DNA from: Clostridia bacterium
GTDB taxonomy: Bacteria > Bacillota > Clostridia > Oscillospirales > CAG-272
Assembly (NCBI GenBank): GCA_017481595.1
Contig: JAFUOY010000022.1
Coordinates: 1 to 40,712 of the forward strand
Direction of reading: 5' to 3'
Length of the DNA: 40,712 bases
Below are positions 15,119 through 23,293 of the stretch, in pieces. Below the pieces are notes generated by a model. It was not told the DNA's origin and ran no database searches. It saw only the letters and a program-made list of their open reading frames with translations. The position numbers and the translations under genes are program-made. Position 1 is the first letter of the stretch, and every line of letters starts with the position of its first letter.

Positions 15119-15766
15119 ATGGCTCGTATTTTAATCGTGGAGGATGAGTTTTCCATAAATAATCTTATATCAAAAAATTTAAGCCTTGTTGGGCATACCT
15201 GTATAAGCGCCTATGACGGCATAACGGCGCTGAAGCTTATTAACGATAACAAGCCTGAGCTTGTTATTCTTGACGTTATGCTACCGGGGTTAAACGGCTT
15301 TGAGCTGATATCCTATATAAAGGATATCCCCGTTATCTTCGTCACCGCAAAAACGGAGCTTTCCGACAGGCTGAAGGGACTTGCCCTCGGCGCTGACGAT
15401 TATATTGTAAAGCCCTTTGAAATGCAGGAGCTTCTTGCCAGGGTAAACGCCGTTTTAAGAAGGATAAAACGGGAGGTAAACACCATTTCCTTTGACAACG
15501 TGCTTGTGGATTTTGACAGCAGAAAGGCTTTTCTTGACGGAGCAGAGGTAAAGCTGACCCCCAAGGAGTTCGATCTGCTCGAAACCCTTATAAGAAACAG
15601 AAATATCGCCCTTACGAGAGATAAGCTTCTTGACCTTGTGTGGAATATGGATTTTACGGGAGATACCAGAACCGTTGATATCCACATCCAACAGTTAAGA
15701 AAAAAGCTTTGTCTTAAGGACAGAATAAAATCAATGTATAAAATAGGATATAGGTTTGAACTATGA
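15119..15766 (+). CDS. OmpR/PhoB-family response regulator
   Basis: A receiver domain (residues 1-115) has the acidic pocket VEDE (8-11), phosphoacceptor D52 in LVILDVMLPG, T76 in FVTAK and K98 in VKPF. A winged-helix DNA-binding domain follows, with VKLTPKEFDLLE and the recognition region TGDTRTVDIHIQQLRKKL ending in YKIGYRFEL. The total of 215 residues is slightly short for the family but complete. It overlaps the kinase gene by 4 bases and is the likely reader of the TTACA boxes. GGAAGGACAAA precedes the start. Confidence 0.95.
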   Translation: MARILIVEDEFSINNLISKNLSLVGHTCISAYDGITALKLINDNKPELVILDVMLPGLNGFELISYIKDIPVIFVTAKTELSDRLKGLALGADDYIVKPFEMQELLARVNAVLRRIKREVNTISFDNVLVDFDSRKAFLDGAEVKLTPKEFDLLETLIRNRNIALTRDKLLDLVWNMDFTGDTRTVDIHIQQLRKKLCLKDRIKSMYKIGYRFEL

Positions 15767-17115
15767 AAATGAAGGTTTTTGAAAAAACGTACGTAATAGC
15801 CCTGTCCCTTTTCCTTATATTTATAAATCTTTGTATAATCTTTCTCTGCGTTCTCACCTTTAACCGAAACGTAGAATCAACGCAAAACGCCTGCATCTCC
15901 GAGATAAGCGCGGTAAAAAACGCCTACAAAAGCGATATGCAGGGCTTGGATAAGGACGGCTTGTATCTTTTGCAGGTCAGCTACGGCAGCTTTTATTCGG
16001 AAAAGGGAATATTCCTCTGCTTTGAGGAAAACGGTAAAGCCACCCTTTCCACAGTTCCCGAGGGTATAGCTCTGCCCGCCCTTGATACCGTGTCCGCAGA
16101 AAAGCAGGGGGAAAAGCACTATATGCTTATAAAGCAGAGCATAGATAATACCTTGACCTTAACCTACGTAAAGGACGTAAGCTACCTTTATAATGAATTT
16201 ACCACCCTTGCCTTTTGGTATATCGGCGCTTCGGCTATAACCACGTTGGTCCTTGCCGCCCTTCTTTATTTGTCCTTAAGAAATCTTTACAGCCCCTTGG
16301 AAAAGCTCAGCTCCGTTACAAGGAGTATATCGGGGGGAGATTTTTCCGTGCGCGCGGATGAAAGAGGGAACGACGAGTTTGGCGGTCTTGCCAAGGATTT
16401 TAATCTGATGTCGGACAAAATAAGGGAGCAGATAAAGGCGCTTGAGGATACTGCAGTTCAAAAGCAACGTATGCTTGATGATTTAGCCCACGAAATGAGA
16501 ACGCCCTTAACAGGCATCCACGGTTATGCGGAATATATTAAAACCGCCAATATTTCTGATAAGGAGCGCATTGACGCCACCGAATATATAATGAAGGAAG
16601 CAATGCGCTTAAAAAGCATCAGCGAGATATTGCTCGATACCGCATTTATAAGAGAAAATAAAATAGAAATAAATGACGTGCCCCTTTATACCGTCCTTAC
16701 GGAAACAAAGAAAAGAATGGAGGCGCTGCCCATTTCCGTCGGAGTCAAAATAGTATGCAACGCAGATAAAAGCGCGGTGGTACAGGGAAATAAGATACTT
16801 ATTGAGCTTCTTTTGTCCAACCTTACGGAAAACGCAATTAAGGCGTGTAACGGTAACGGCAGAGTTGAGATCGGCGTAAGACAGGAAAACGATAGCGCCA
16901 TCCTCTACGTAAAGGACAATGGCGTAGGAATGACTAAGGAGCAGCTTGAACACGTAACGGAGCCCTTTTACAGAACCGACAAGGCAAGAAGCCGTCTTCT
17001 TGGAGGCACGGGCTTGGGTCTTGCCCTGTGCGACACCATAGCCAAGGCGCACGGAACGGAGCTTTGCTTTACCTCCACCGTAGGAGAGGGAACCGAGGTA
17101 AAGGTAAAATTTTAA
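15763..17115 (+). CDS. Membrane sensor histidine kinase
   Basis: This is the partner of the preceding regulator. Membrane spans at about residues 10-33 and 149-171 enclose a 115-residue extracellular sensor of no clear family. A HAMP linker covers about 171-225. The H box is LDDLAHEMRTPLTG with H243, the N box LTENAIKAC, G1 DNGVGM and G2 GGTGLGLAL, so every catalytic box is present. The overlap with the regulator ensures coupled synthesis. The signal is unknown; the transporter operon under a shared promoter design suggests it senses a membrane or envelope condition, or a transporter substrate. Confidence 0.95.
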   Translation: MKMKVFEKTYVIALSLFLIFINLCIIFLCVLTFNRNVESTQNACISEISAVKNAYKSDMQGLDKDGLYLLQVSYGSFYSEKGIFLCFEENGKATLSTVPEGIALPALDTVSAEKQGEKHYMLIKQSIDNTLTLTYVKDVSYLYNEFTTLAFWYIGASAITTLVLAALLYLSLRNLYSPLEKLSSVTRSISGGDFSVRADERGNDEFGGLAKDFNLMSDKIREQIKALEDTAVQKQRMLDDLAHEMRTPLTGIHGYAEYIKTANISDKERIDATEYIMKEAMRLKSISEILLDTAFIRENKIEINDVPLYTVLTETKKRMEALPISVGVKIVCNADKSAVVQGNKILIELLLSNLTENAIKACNGNGRVEIGVRQENDSAILYVKDNGVGMTKEQLEHVTEPFYRTDKARSRLLGGTGLGLALCDTIAKAHGTELCFTSTVGEGTEVKVKF

Positions 17116-17120
17116 AAATC

Positions 17121-17173
17121 TTACACTTTCATTACAAATTCAAGATAGTTTTATTACAAACACCCTTTAAACT
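17121..17173 (+). promoter_or_regulatory. Promoter with TTACA boxes, ABC transporter operon
   Basis: TTACA begins at 17121, 17132 and 17154: steps of 11 and 22 bases, so three of four phased positions are occupied. Nine bases after the last box lies TAAACT (17168-17173), matching the spacing at 15061-15080 base for base. This links the transporter operon to the response regulator at 15119. No classic -35 or terminator separates it from the kinase stop at 17115, so read-through may add to expression. Confidence 0.65.
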
Positions 17174-17196
17174 ATAAACAGATAAAAGAGGAACAA

Positions 17197-17967
17197 ATGG
17201 GAAAAACAAAAGGATTTATAAGAATTATAGCGTCGTTGCTCGTGACGGCGCTGCTTACCCTCAGCTTAGGGATCTATTGCGTTTTCGCAAGGGAGCCCGC
17301 TGACAAGGCTGTAAATGCCGGTGAAATATCTCCCAATATTATAAACGTGGGAGGTGTTCCCATCAGTCAGCAAAAGTATGACCAAAAATTTGGTATCTAC
17401 ACCCATATAAGCTATGAAAACGGTAAAAGCATAGCCACGCTCTTCACTATGGAGCAGTCTTGGGAATTAAAATACCGCCGTGAATACGGGGAGCCTATGC
17501 GCCTTACCAATGAGGAGATATTGTACCTTATCAGCGATACCATAAACCTTTTTAAGGAGTATGATGAGGTGCGTATATCAAACTGCGGCTACGTAAAAAG
17601 CTATGACACAAAGGGAAAAAATAAAAAAGGCGTATATGAGGTTGCCTCTTGCCGTATTGAGACCCTTTGCTCCTTTGTCGCCCTGCAAAGCACGGGACAA
17701 GGGGATGTTACCTTCGTTATCGGCAGCGACTCGGAGCTTGTTGACTCAAGCTATCTGAGCACAAGGGATTGGATATCCGTAGTGTATTATTTTTTGACAG
17801 ACGAAAAGGATGATGCTCACTTCGTCATTTCAGAAATAAAGGAGATACTATCGGGTACGGTAGGTAGCGGCTTTTGGTTCTACAAAGGAAATATATACTT
17901 TGTTTATAACCTTTCGGACGCAAACCGAGGGGACTTAAAATGCCTGTTTGATTCCAATACAGAATAA
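17197..17967 (+). CDS. Secreted or membrane-anchored protein of unknown function in the ABC operon
   Basis: I do not recognise a family. The N-terminus has basic residues and a hydrophobic helix (FIRIIASLLVTALLTLSLGIYCVF), a signal peptide with possible cleavage after CVFA near residue 31, or an uncleaved anchor. The remaining 225 residues form a mixed alpha/beta domain containing NIINVGGVPISQQKYDQKFG, a long charged helix and a Gly-rich end near GTVGSGFWFYKGNIYFVYN. There is no lipobox. It is the first gene after the TTACA promoter and sits 11 bases before the first permease, so it is probably an extracytoplasmic partner of the transporter. Confidence 0.7.
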   Translation: MGKTKGFIRIIASLLVTALLTLSLGIYCVFAREPADKAVNAGEISPNIINVGGVPISQQKYDQKFGIYTHISYENGKSIATLFTMEQSWELKYRREYGEPMRLTNEEILYLISDTINLFKEYDEVRISNCGYVKSYDTKGKNKKGVYEVASCRIETLCSFVALQSTGQGDVTFVIGSDSELVDSSYLSTRDWISVVYYFLTDEKDDAHFVISEIKEILSGTVGSGFWFYKGNIYFVYNLSDANRGDLKCLFDSNTE

Positions 17968-17978
17968 AGGAGAATATT

Positions 17979-18848
17979 ATGTTTTCGTCCGTGTATAAAA
18001 CCACCCTGAAAAATCTTTTTCGCTCGCTGATATTCTGGCTGGCGGCTGCCTTTGTAATAGGAGTAACCGTGTATGAATTTTCAAAAGGACACTACAGTCA
18101 GTATAGCTATACTTTTAACGAAATGATACTCGATACCGACCCAAGATTTGTCCTTGCAATGAATCAGTACAGAAACCTTATAGGAAACGTATGCATATCC
18201 GACGTAATGTATTACGCAATGCCCATATTTACGGTAATTTCCACGGTGCTTGTATTAAACAGAGATTACGGAGATCAGTTTTTTGAAATAGAAAAAGCCT
18301 CGGGTGTAAAAGCCATAACCTATACGGGCGGACGCTTGGCAGCCCTTGTAACCGTAAATTTTGCCTTGGCTGCTATAGCCTGCTTTCTCGGTACGCATAT
18401 GTATCTGCTTTTCCGCGCCAGCCCTGTGGAAATGACAGGATGGGAGGTATTTTTAGATTCGTCAAAAAGGCTTATTCGCTTTATCACCTTTATGCCTTTT
18501 CCCACCACTCTCTTCTACATAACCTTTACGTATTTTCTTGGCAGTATATTTAACAGCGGCTTGATAAGCGCAATAGGTAGTATGGCGTACGTTATTGCCA
18601 CCTACGTTTGCGGCTTCCAGTTAAGATTCCGCATACCCGATATATATCACGATTATTTCAGTATTAACAATGCAAGTAAAATCAGAGATTACCTTAAATA
18701 CTTCAAATGGGAAAATGGATTTGAAAACTATATAAAGAGGTATGAAACGTCCTTTAAGGACGCCGCCCTTTGCTTCTCTTTCGTTGTGGGCTTGGCGGTT
18801 ATATGCTCCGTAATATCCTATATTCGTGTAAGAAAGCGTTCTGTTTAA
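17979..18848 (+). CDS. ABC-2-type transporter permease, first subunit
   Basis: This 289-residue integral membrane protein has about six helices, at residues 16-33, 75-93, 118-145, 167-190, 192-212 and 262-282. Between the first two is an outward segment with YSQYSYTFNEMILDTDPRF. The cytoplasmic loop DYGDQFFEIEKASGVKAITYTGGRL is typical of ABC-2 permeases and would contact the ATPase. Together with the next gene it would form the membrane channel of an exporter. The substrate is unknown. AAGGAGAATATT precedes the ATG. Confidence 0.8.
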   Translation: MFSSVYKTTLKNLFRSLIFWLAAAFVIGVTVYEFSKGHYSQYSYTFNEMILDTDPRFVLAMNQYRNLIGNVCISDVMYYAMPIFTVISTVLVLNRDYGDQFFEIEKASGVKAITYTGGRLAALVTVNFALAAIACFLGTHMYLLFRASPVEMTGWEVFLDSSKRLIRFITFMPFPTTLFYITFTYFLGSIFNSGLISAIGSMAYVIATYVCGFQLRFRIPDIYHDYFSINNASKIRDYLKYFKWENGFENYIKRYETSFKDAALCFSFVVGLAVICSVISYIRVRKRSV

Positions 18849-18858
18849 GGTGAATATT

Positions 18859-19623
18859 ATGCTATTTAAAAGAAATTTAAAATCATACCTTTTTATGCCT
18901 ATCGTCCTTTTTGCTATACTTTTGTTTTCATCAAGGGTGTGGGAGCCCCAAAGCGTTATTATGCCCTCACCCGGTATCAGCTTTTCCTCTTGCGTAGAGA
19001 ATACGGTAACGGTGGTAGTGCTGATTTTTATCAGCTTTTTACTTCACGACAATTTTGAAATAGAGCTTGCCTTGGTCAACGGTGTAAAGACAGTAAAATT
19101 GGCAATGCTTAAATATTTGCCCGTGCTTATATATTCCTTTATCCCCGCATCATTTATTTATCTTCTGCACAAAAACCTTCCCTTCAATAATGAAAACGGT
19201 CAGTACAGGATAAGAATACCTATTTACGTTCCCGAAAATTATAAGGTGTACTTAATTGTGTCGCTATTAATAAATATTCTGTTTTTTGCTTCCATCTTCC
19301 TGTTTATCAGAGTGCTTACAAAAAACTGTTATATAACGGTGGCGATCGGACTGTTTATTTCCGTATTTTTTGATTCATATAGTATGGGTATAAAGGGAGG
19401 CAGCACCTATATCGGTTGGTCCCTTGTAGACCCATATTTATCCGCATACTTTATGGGTGATACCGTACCGCGTATGTATGCCGAGCAATTTGAGGACCTT
19501 AAGTATATGAGCCACGCCTATACGGTGAACAGAGTCGGCTTTCTTGTAGTAGCCATTATTTTAATCGTATCATCGTATTTCATCTTAAGAAAAGAAAAGC
19601 TGCACGAAGGATTTGGAGAATAG
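18859..19623 (+). CDS. ABC-2-type transporter permease, second subunit
   Basis: The 254-residue product is hydrophobic, with about six helices (residues 10-24, 44-62, 84-103, 129-150, 157-176 and 225-243) and the coupling-like loop HDNFEIELALVNGVKTVKLAMLKY. This loop matches the position of the first permease's FEIEKASGVKAITYTGGRL, so the two are diverged relatives. The ATG at 18859 follows AAGGTGA; the GTG at 18850 lies in that ribosome site. It lies 10 bases after the first permease and 10 bases before the ATPase gene. Confidence 0.8.
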   Translation: MLFKRNLKSYLFMPIVLFAILLFSSRVWEPQSVIMPSPGISFSSCVENTVTVVVLIFISFLLHDNFEIELALVNGVKTVKLAMLKYLPVLIYSFIPASFIYLLHKNLPFNNENGQYRIRIPIYVPENYKVYLIVSLLINILFFASIFLFIRVLTKNCYITVAIGLFISVFFDSYSMGIKGGSTYIGWSLVDPYLSAYFMGDTVPRMYAEQFEDLKYMSHAYTVNRVGFLVVAIILIVSSYFILRKEKLHEGFGE

Positions 19624-19633
19624 GAGATCTGCA

Positions 19634-20512
19634 ATGAAATTAGAAATTAAAAATCTTACCAAAATATACCCAAGAGGAAAAAAGAAGGCCCTCGACTCTG
19701 TAAATATAGAAATAGGAGAGGGCATTTTCGGACTTATCGGCAGAAACGGCGCAGGAAAAACAACTCTTATGCGAATAATTGCCACCATTATGGACGCTAC
19801 CGAGGGTGAAATATATTACGACGGCAAGGAGCTTAAAACAAATAAGGAAGAGCTTCGCAGCTCCCTTGGATACTTGCCCCAAAGCACTAAGCTTATGCCA
19901 AGACTTAACATAGTGGAATTTCTTGATTACGTATGTATAATGAAGGGTATTAAGGATAAAGCGGAGCGCAAGGCGAAAATAGAGGAAGCAATAGAAACCG
20001 TTGGACTTGTAGGTGAGGAGAAAAAACGCCTCGGTAACTATTCAGGCGGTATGCTTCGCCGCGCGGGAATAGCTCAGGCGCTTATAAGCGAGCCCAAGCT
20101 TCTTATCATTGACGAGCCTACAACAGGACTTGACCCCGAGGAAAGACTGTATTTCCTCAATCTCTTGTCCAAAATAGCCAATGACAGAACTATTATTTTC
20201 TCCACCCATATTATTGCGGATATTGAGCATCTTTGCAAAAATATCTGCGTTATAGAAACGGGAGAGGTAAAATACTTGGGCGATAAAACGGAATTTATGG
20301 ACGGTATAAAGGGTAAGACCTGGGAGCATAGCGGTGAGCCCGGGGATGAAAACATCCTCCGTAAGGAAGCGGTGGTTACCTCCGTTGCCTATATAGACGG
20401 CAAGCCCCTTGTACGCTACGTTTCTGAAAAGCCCGTAACGGAAGCATCCGTCATCGTTACCCCCTCCTTGGAGGATGCATATATTTTTGCTCTTGGAGGT
20501 ATAAAAAGATGA
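19634..20512 (+). CDS. ABC transporter ATP-binding protein
   Basis: The 292-residue ATPase has Walker A GRNGAGKT (36-43), Q-loop LGYLPQS (78-84), signature LGNYSGGM (133-140; the usual LSGGQ reads YSGGM), Walker B LLIIDEP (156-162) and the H-loop histidine H192. A C-terminal extension of about 80 residues follows, as in drug or lantibiotic exporters of the CcmA type. ATG 19634 follows AGGAG. It energises the two permeases upstream. Its stop overlaps the start of the first lipoprotein paralogue by 4 bases, so the lipoproteins belong to the same operon. Confidence 0.95.
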   Translation: MKLEIKNLTKIYPRGKKKALDSVNIEIGEGIFGLIGRNGAGKTTLMRIIATIMDATEGEIYYDGKELKTNKEELRSSLGYLPQSTKLMPRLNIVEFLDYVCIMKGIKDKAERKAKIEEAIETVGLVGEEKKRLGNYSGGMLRRAGIAQALISEPKLLIIDEPTTGLDPEERLYFLNLLSKIANDRTIIFSTHIIADIEHLCKNICVIETGEVKYLGDKTEFMDGIKGKTWEHSGEPGDENILRKEAVVTSVAYIDGKPLVRYVSEKPVTEASVIVTPSLEDAYIFALGGIKR

Positions 20513-21291
20513 TTAAAAGAATTTTTACATTACTAATACTTGTTGTCTTATGCGTATCCGCCTTGGTTTCTTGCGGTAACGTAGAGGATGCAAGCACAAC
20601 TAATCCCCCGCTTATAGAAAATCCCGACAATACAACCAAGGATGACAAATTCGAAATAAGCGAAAAAACGTATCCGTATGGAGAAGATGACAGCCTTGTT
20701 CTTGACGTAAGAAATATTACTGATAAAAATTGCACCGTTAAGGTCACCGTGGAATTTTTAAGAGAAAACGGTATGACAAGAACACTTACCAAAACATTCG
20801 AGGGCTTACCCGCAGGCTATAACCAAAGCTTTTTCTTCTACCCTCTCACCGCCTTTAAAAGCTACACTTATACGGTGGAATATGAGGAATACGACGGAGA
20901 GTGTCTTATTCAATATATAGACATATCTACTGACAGTAAGTTTGAAGCACGTCGCACTTCGATTGGAAGAAACGAGGACGGAAGTAATATATGGGGAGAA
21001 GGTATAGAGGTTTACCTGTATGAAAAAAACACGTATGGAGCTTCATTATATACAAACTCCACGGTTTTGATAATAGATAAAAACGGAAATCTGTTTCAAT
21101 TTTATACTCCGCCAGGATCTAATTTGGTGTCGCAAGGGGAGGGACGCAGTACCTATAGTGTAAGGGATCCCAAAACGGGCAAGATAATAACCGCTCCAAA
21201 GGGTGAGGTCGTTTGGCCGGAAGAGCTTAAGGACGGCGCTAAGGTTATAGTTATAGTAAACAGAGTTGAAAAGGAAATGTTCCTTAATTGA
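20509..21291 (+). CDS. Lipoprotein paralogue 1 of a tandem triplet
   Basis: The N-terminus is a lipoprotein signal: MIKRIFTLLILVVLCVSALVSC, with lipobox LVSC and lipidated C22. A disordered Asn/Thr/Pro-rich linker follows, then a beta-rich domain (EKTYPYGEDDSLVLDVRN, TVKVTVEFLRE) resembling an immunoglobulin-like fold, and a C-terminal part with DKNGNLF and GEVVWPEELKDGAKV. I do not recognise a family. Up to about residue 142 it is nearly identical to the next two genes; residues about 142-225 differ; the last 30 are again conserved. It is translationally coupled to the ABC ATPase (ATGA overlap), so it probably acts outside the membrane with that transporter. Confidence 0.82.
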   Translation: MIKRIFTLLILVVLCVSALVSCGNVEDASTTNPPLIENPDNTTKDDKFEISEKTYPYGEDDSLVLDVRNITDKNCTVKVTVEFLRENGMTRTLTKTFEGLPAGYNQSFFFYPLTAFKSYTYTVEYEEYDGECLIQYIDISTDSKFEARRTSIGRNEDGSNIWGEGIEVYLYEKNTYGASLYTNSTVLIIDKNGNLFQFYTPPGSNLVSQGEGRSTYSVRDPKTGKIITAPKGEVVWPEELKDGAKVIVIVNRVEKEMFLN

Positions 21292-21345
21292 CTTTTTATA
21301 ACATAAAAGCTGATAATGAAAATACGTCCTTGGAGGAATAAAGAG

Positions 21346-22125
21346 ATGATTAAAAGAATATTTACATTACTAATACTTGTTATCTTATGCGTATCTGCCT
21401 TGGTTTCCTGCGGTAATGTGGAGGATGCAAGCACAACTAATCCCCCGCTTATAGAAAACCCCGACAATACAACCAAGGATGAAAAATTTGAAATAAGCGA
21501 AAAAACGTATCCGTATGGAGAATACGATAGCCTTGTTCTTGACGTAAGAAATATCACGGATAAAAATTGCACCGTTAAGGTTACCGTGGAATTTTTAAGA
21601 GAAAACGATATGACAAGAACCATTACCAAAACATTCGAGGGTCTTCCCGCAGGCTATAACCAAAGCTTTTTCTTCTACCCTCTTACCGCCTTTAAAAGCT
21701 ACACCTACACGGTGGAATATGAGGAATACGACGGAGAATGTCTTATTCAATATGTAGATATCTACTCGGACAGTAAGTTTTATGAGTTTCGTTGGCCTAT
21801 AGGAAATGTTGGTAACGGAAATAGTATTATATGGGGAGAAGCCTTAAATTTTAATGTTTGCAATAAAAATACATATATGAAAAAGCTATATTGCAGTTTA
21901 ACGACTTTAATAGTAGATAAAAACGGAAATCTGTTTTCGTTTGATAGTTTTACCGGAGGTCAAGAGATACTGCCCGGGGAAGATGAAAATGCATTTGTTG
22001 TAGAAGATCCCGATACTGGTAAGCAAATAACCGCTCCAAAGGGAGAGCTTGTCTGGCCGGAAGAGCTTAAGGACGGCGCTAAGGTCATAATAATAGTAAA
22101 CAGAGTGGAAAAAGAACCTTTCTAA
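21346..22125 (+). CDS. Lipoprotein paralogue 2 of a tandem triplet
   Basis: The same layout as paralogue 1: signal with C22 in the lipobox LVSC, near-identical residues 23-142, a different central segment and the conserved end GELVWPEELKDGAKV. Its central segment is the most divergent, with WPIGNVGNGNSIIWGEALNFNV and NKNTYMKKLYCSLTTL. The ATG at 21346 is preceded by GGAGGAATAAAG; the open frame reaches upstream but no earlier ribosome site is convincing. The upstream spacer repeats the CGTCCTTGGAGGA word seen before paralogue 3, a mark of the duplication. Function unknown. Confidence 0.82.
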   Translation: MIKRIFTLLILVILCVSALVSCGNVEDASTTNPPLIENPDNTTKDEKFEISEKTYPYGEYDSLVLDVRNITDKNCTVKVTVEFLRENDMTRTITKTFEGLPAGYNQSFFFYPLTAFKSYTYTVEYEEYDGECLIQYVDIYSDSKFYEFRWPIGNVGNGNSIIWGEALNFNVCNKNTYMKKLYCSLTTLIVDKNGNLFSFDSFTGGQEILPGEDENAFVVEDPDTGKQITAPKGELVWPEELKDGAKVIIIVNRVEKEPF

Positions 22126-22170
22126 ATAACCTTTTATAAAAAAGCTATCACGTCCTTGGAGGAAAAAAAG

Positions 22171-22956
22171 ATGATAAAAAGAATTTTTGCATTACTAATA
22201 CTCGTTGTCTTATGCGTATCCGCCTTGGTTTCTTGCGGTAACGTAGAGGATGCAAGCACAACTAATCCACCGCTTATAGAAAATCCCGACAATACAACAA
22301 AGGATGACAAATTTGAAATAAGCGAAAAAACGTATCCGTATGGAAAATACGACAGCCTTGTTCTTGACGTAAGAAATATCACGGATAAAAATTGCACCGT
22401 TAAGGTTACCGTGGAATTTTTAAGAGAAAACGATATGACAAGAACCATTACCAAAAGCTTCGAGGGTCTTCCCGCAGGCTATAACCAAAGCTTTTTCTTC
22501 TACCCTCTCACCGCCTTTAAAAGCTACACCTACACGGTGGAATATGAGGAATACGACGGAGAGTGTCTTATTCAATACGTGGATTTATACTCAGACAGTA
22601 AGTTTCATACGGTACGTACTCCTATAGGAAGGAACGAGGACGGAAGTAACATATGGGGAGAGGGATTAACTTGGCCTCTATATATGAAAAATACATATTC
22701 GTCCGATCTGTACTATAATTGTACGTATTTAATAGTAGATAAAAACGGAAATCTGTTTTCATTTCAAACTCCGGGCGGATGCAGCTTGATAAGCCAAGAC
22801 TGCGATGGAAGTGGCTTTGATGATGTCGTTATAATAGACCCCGATACGGGTAAGATAATACAAGGTCCAAAGGGTGAGGTCGTTTGGCCCGAGGAACTTA
22901 AGGACGGCGCTAAAGTTATAGTAATAGTAAACAGAGTGGAAAAAGAAAGGTTTTAA
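22171..22956 (+). CDS. Lipoprotein paralogue 3 of a tandem triplet
   Basis: The third copy, 261 residues, has the same signal and lipidated C22. Its central segment is closer to paralogue 1 than to paralogue 2 (both have PIGRNEDGSNIWGEG or SIGRNEDGSNIWGEG), but it shares QYVD and SDSKF with paralogue 2, a mosaic that suggests recombination between copies. The last part has DKNGNLFSF and an Asp/Gly-rich loop. ATG 22171 follows GGAGGAAAAAAAG. It is the last gene before the operon terminator at 22987. Confidence 0.82.
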   Translation: MIKRIFALLILVVLCVSALVSCGNVEDASTTNPPLIENPDNTTKDDKFEISEKTYPYGKYDSLVLDVRNITDKNCTVKVTVEFLRENDMTRTITKSFEGLPAGYNQSFFFYPLTAFKSYTYTVEYEEYDGECLIQYVDLYSDSKFHTVRTPIGRNEDGSNIWGEGLTWPLYMKNTYSSDLYYNCTYLIVDKNGNLFSFQTPGGCSLISQDCDGSGFDDVVIIDPDTGKIIQGPKGEVVWPEELKDGAKVIVIVNRVEKERF

Positions 22957-22986
22957 ATTAACTTTTCATAATAATATATCCTTTTA

Positions 22987-23027
22987 AAAAACCCGAGGGA
23001 CGGCAATTTCGCCGCCCCTCGGGTTTT
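22987..23027 (+). terminator. Terminator of the ABC-lipoprotein operon
   Basis: AAAACCCGAGGG and CGGC pair with GCCG and CCCTCGGGTTTT around AATTTC, with only an A and a C unpaired. It is followed by ATC and lies 30 bases after the last lipoprotein stop. Confidence 0.95.
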
Positions 23028-23048
23028 ATCTACATTATGCTTATATAT

Positions 23049-23244
23049 GCCTTCACCTTGAGGGGAAGGTGTCACCATTGGTGACGGATGAGGTGTAGAA
23101 TGCAAAGCATCAGTAATGAAAAAGGAAAAAGTTTGTAAAATAATTGGTATGGTAGATGATTCATAGCCAATAAAAATAGATAGCTTGTGTACAATAACAC
23201 CTCATCCGTCTGCTTCGCATCCACCTTCCCCTCAAGGTGAAGGC
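23049..23244. repeat. Inverted-repeat element with 47-nt arms
   Basis: The left arm 23049-23095 and right arm 23198-23244 are inverted copies. The outer 23 bases (23049-23071 and 23222-23244) and inner 13 bases (23083-23095 and 23198-23210) match perfectly; the 11 bases between them differ, and each forms its own small hairpin (for example GTCACCATTGGTGAC at 23071-23085). The spacer is 102 bases, AT-rich, without a gene. The arm word CTTCACCTTGAGGGGAAGG is one I recall as a very common dispersed repeat in Clostridia genomes. It could be a non-autonomous transposable element or two repeats facing each other. I see no clear target-site duplication. Confidence 0.85.
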
Positions 23245-23293
23245 TTCTTCTGATTCCCTTCCTTAGGGAAGGCATAAAGATATCAAGTAACAA

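Noticed and set aside
23049-23244. CRISPR array
   Set aside because: Only two copies, in opposite orientation, and no regular spacers; it is an inverted repeat.
23072-23293. 73-codon minus-strand ORF over the inverted repeat
   Set aside because: It consists of the dispersed repeat translated, a common false gene in Clostridia, with no ribosome site.
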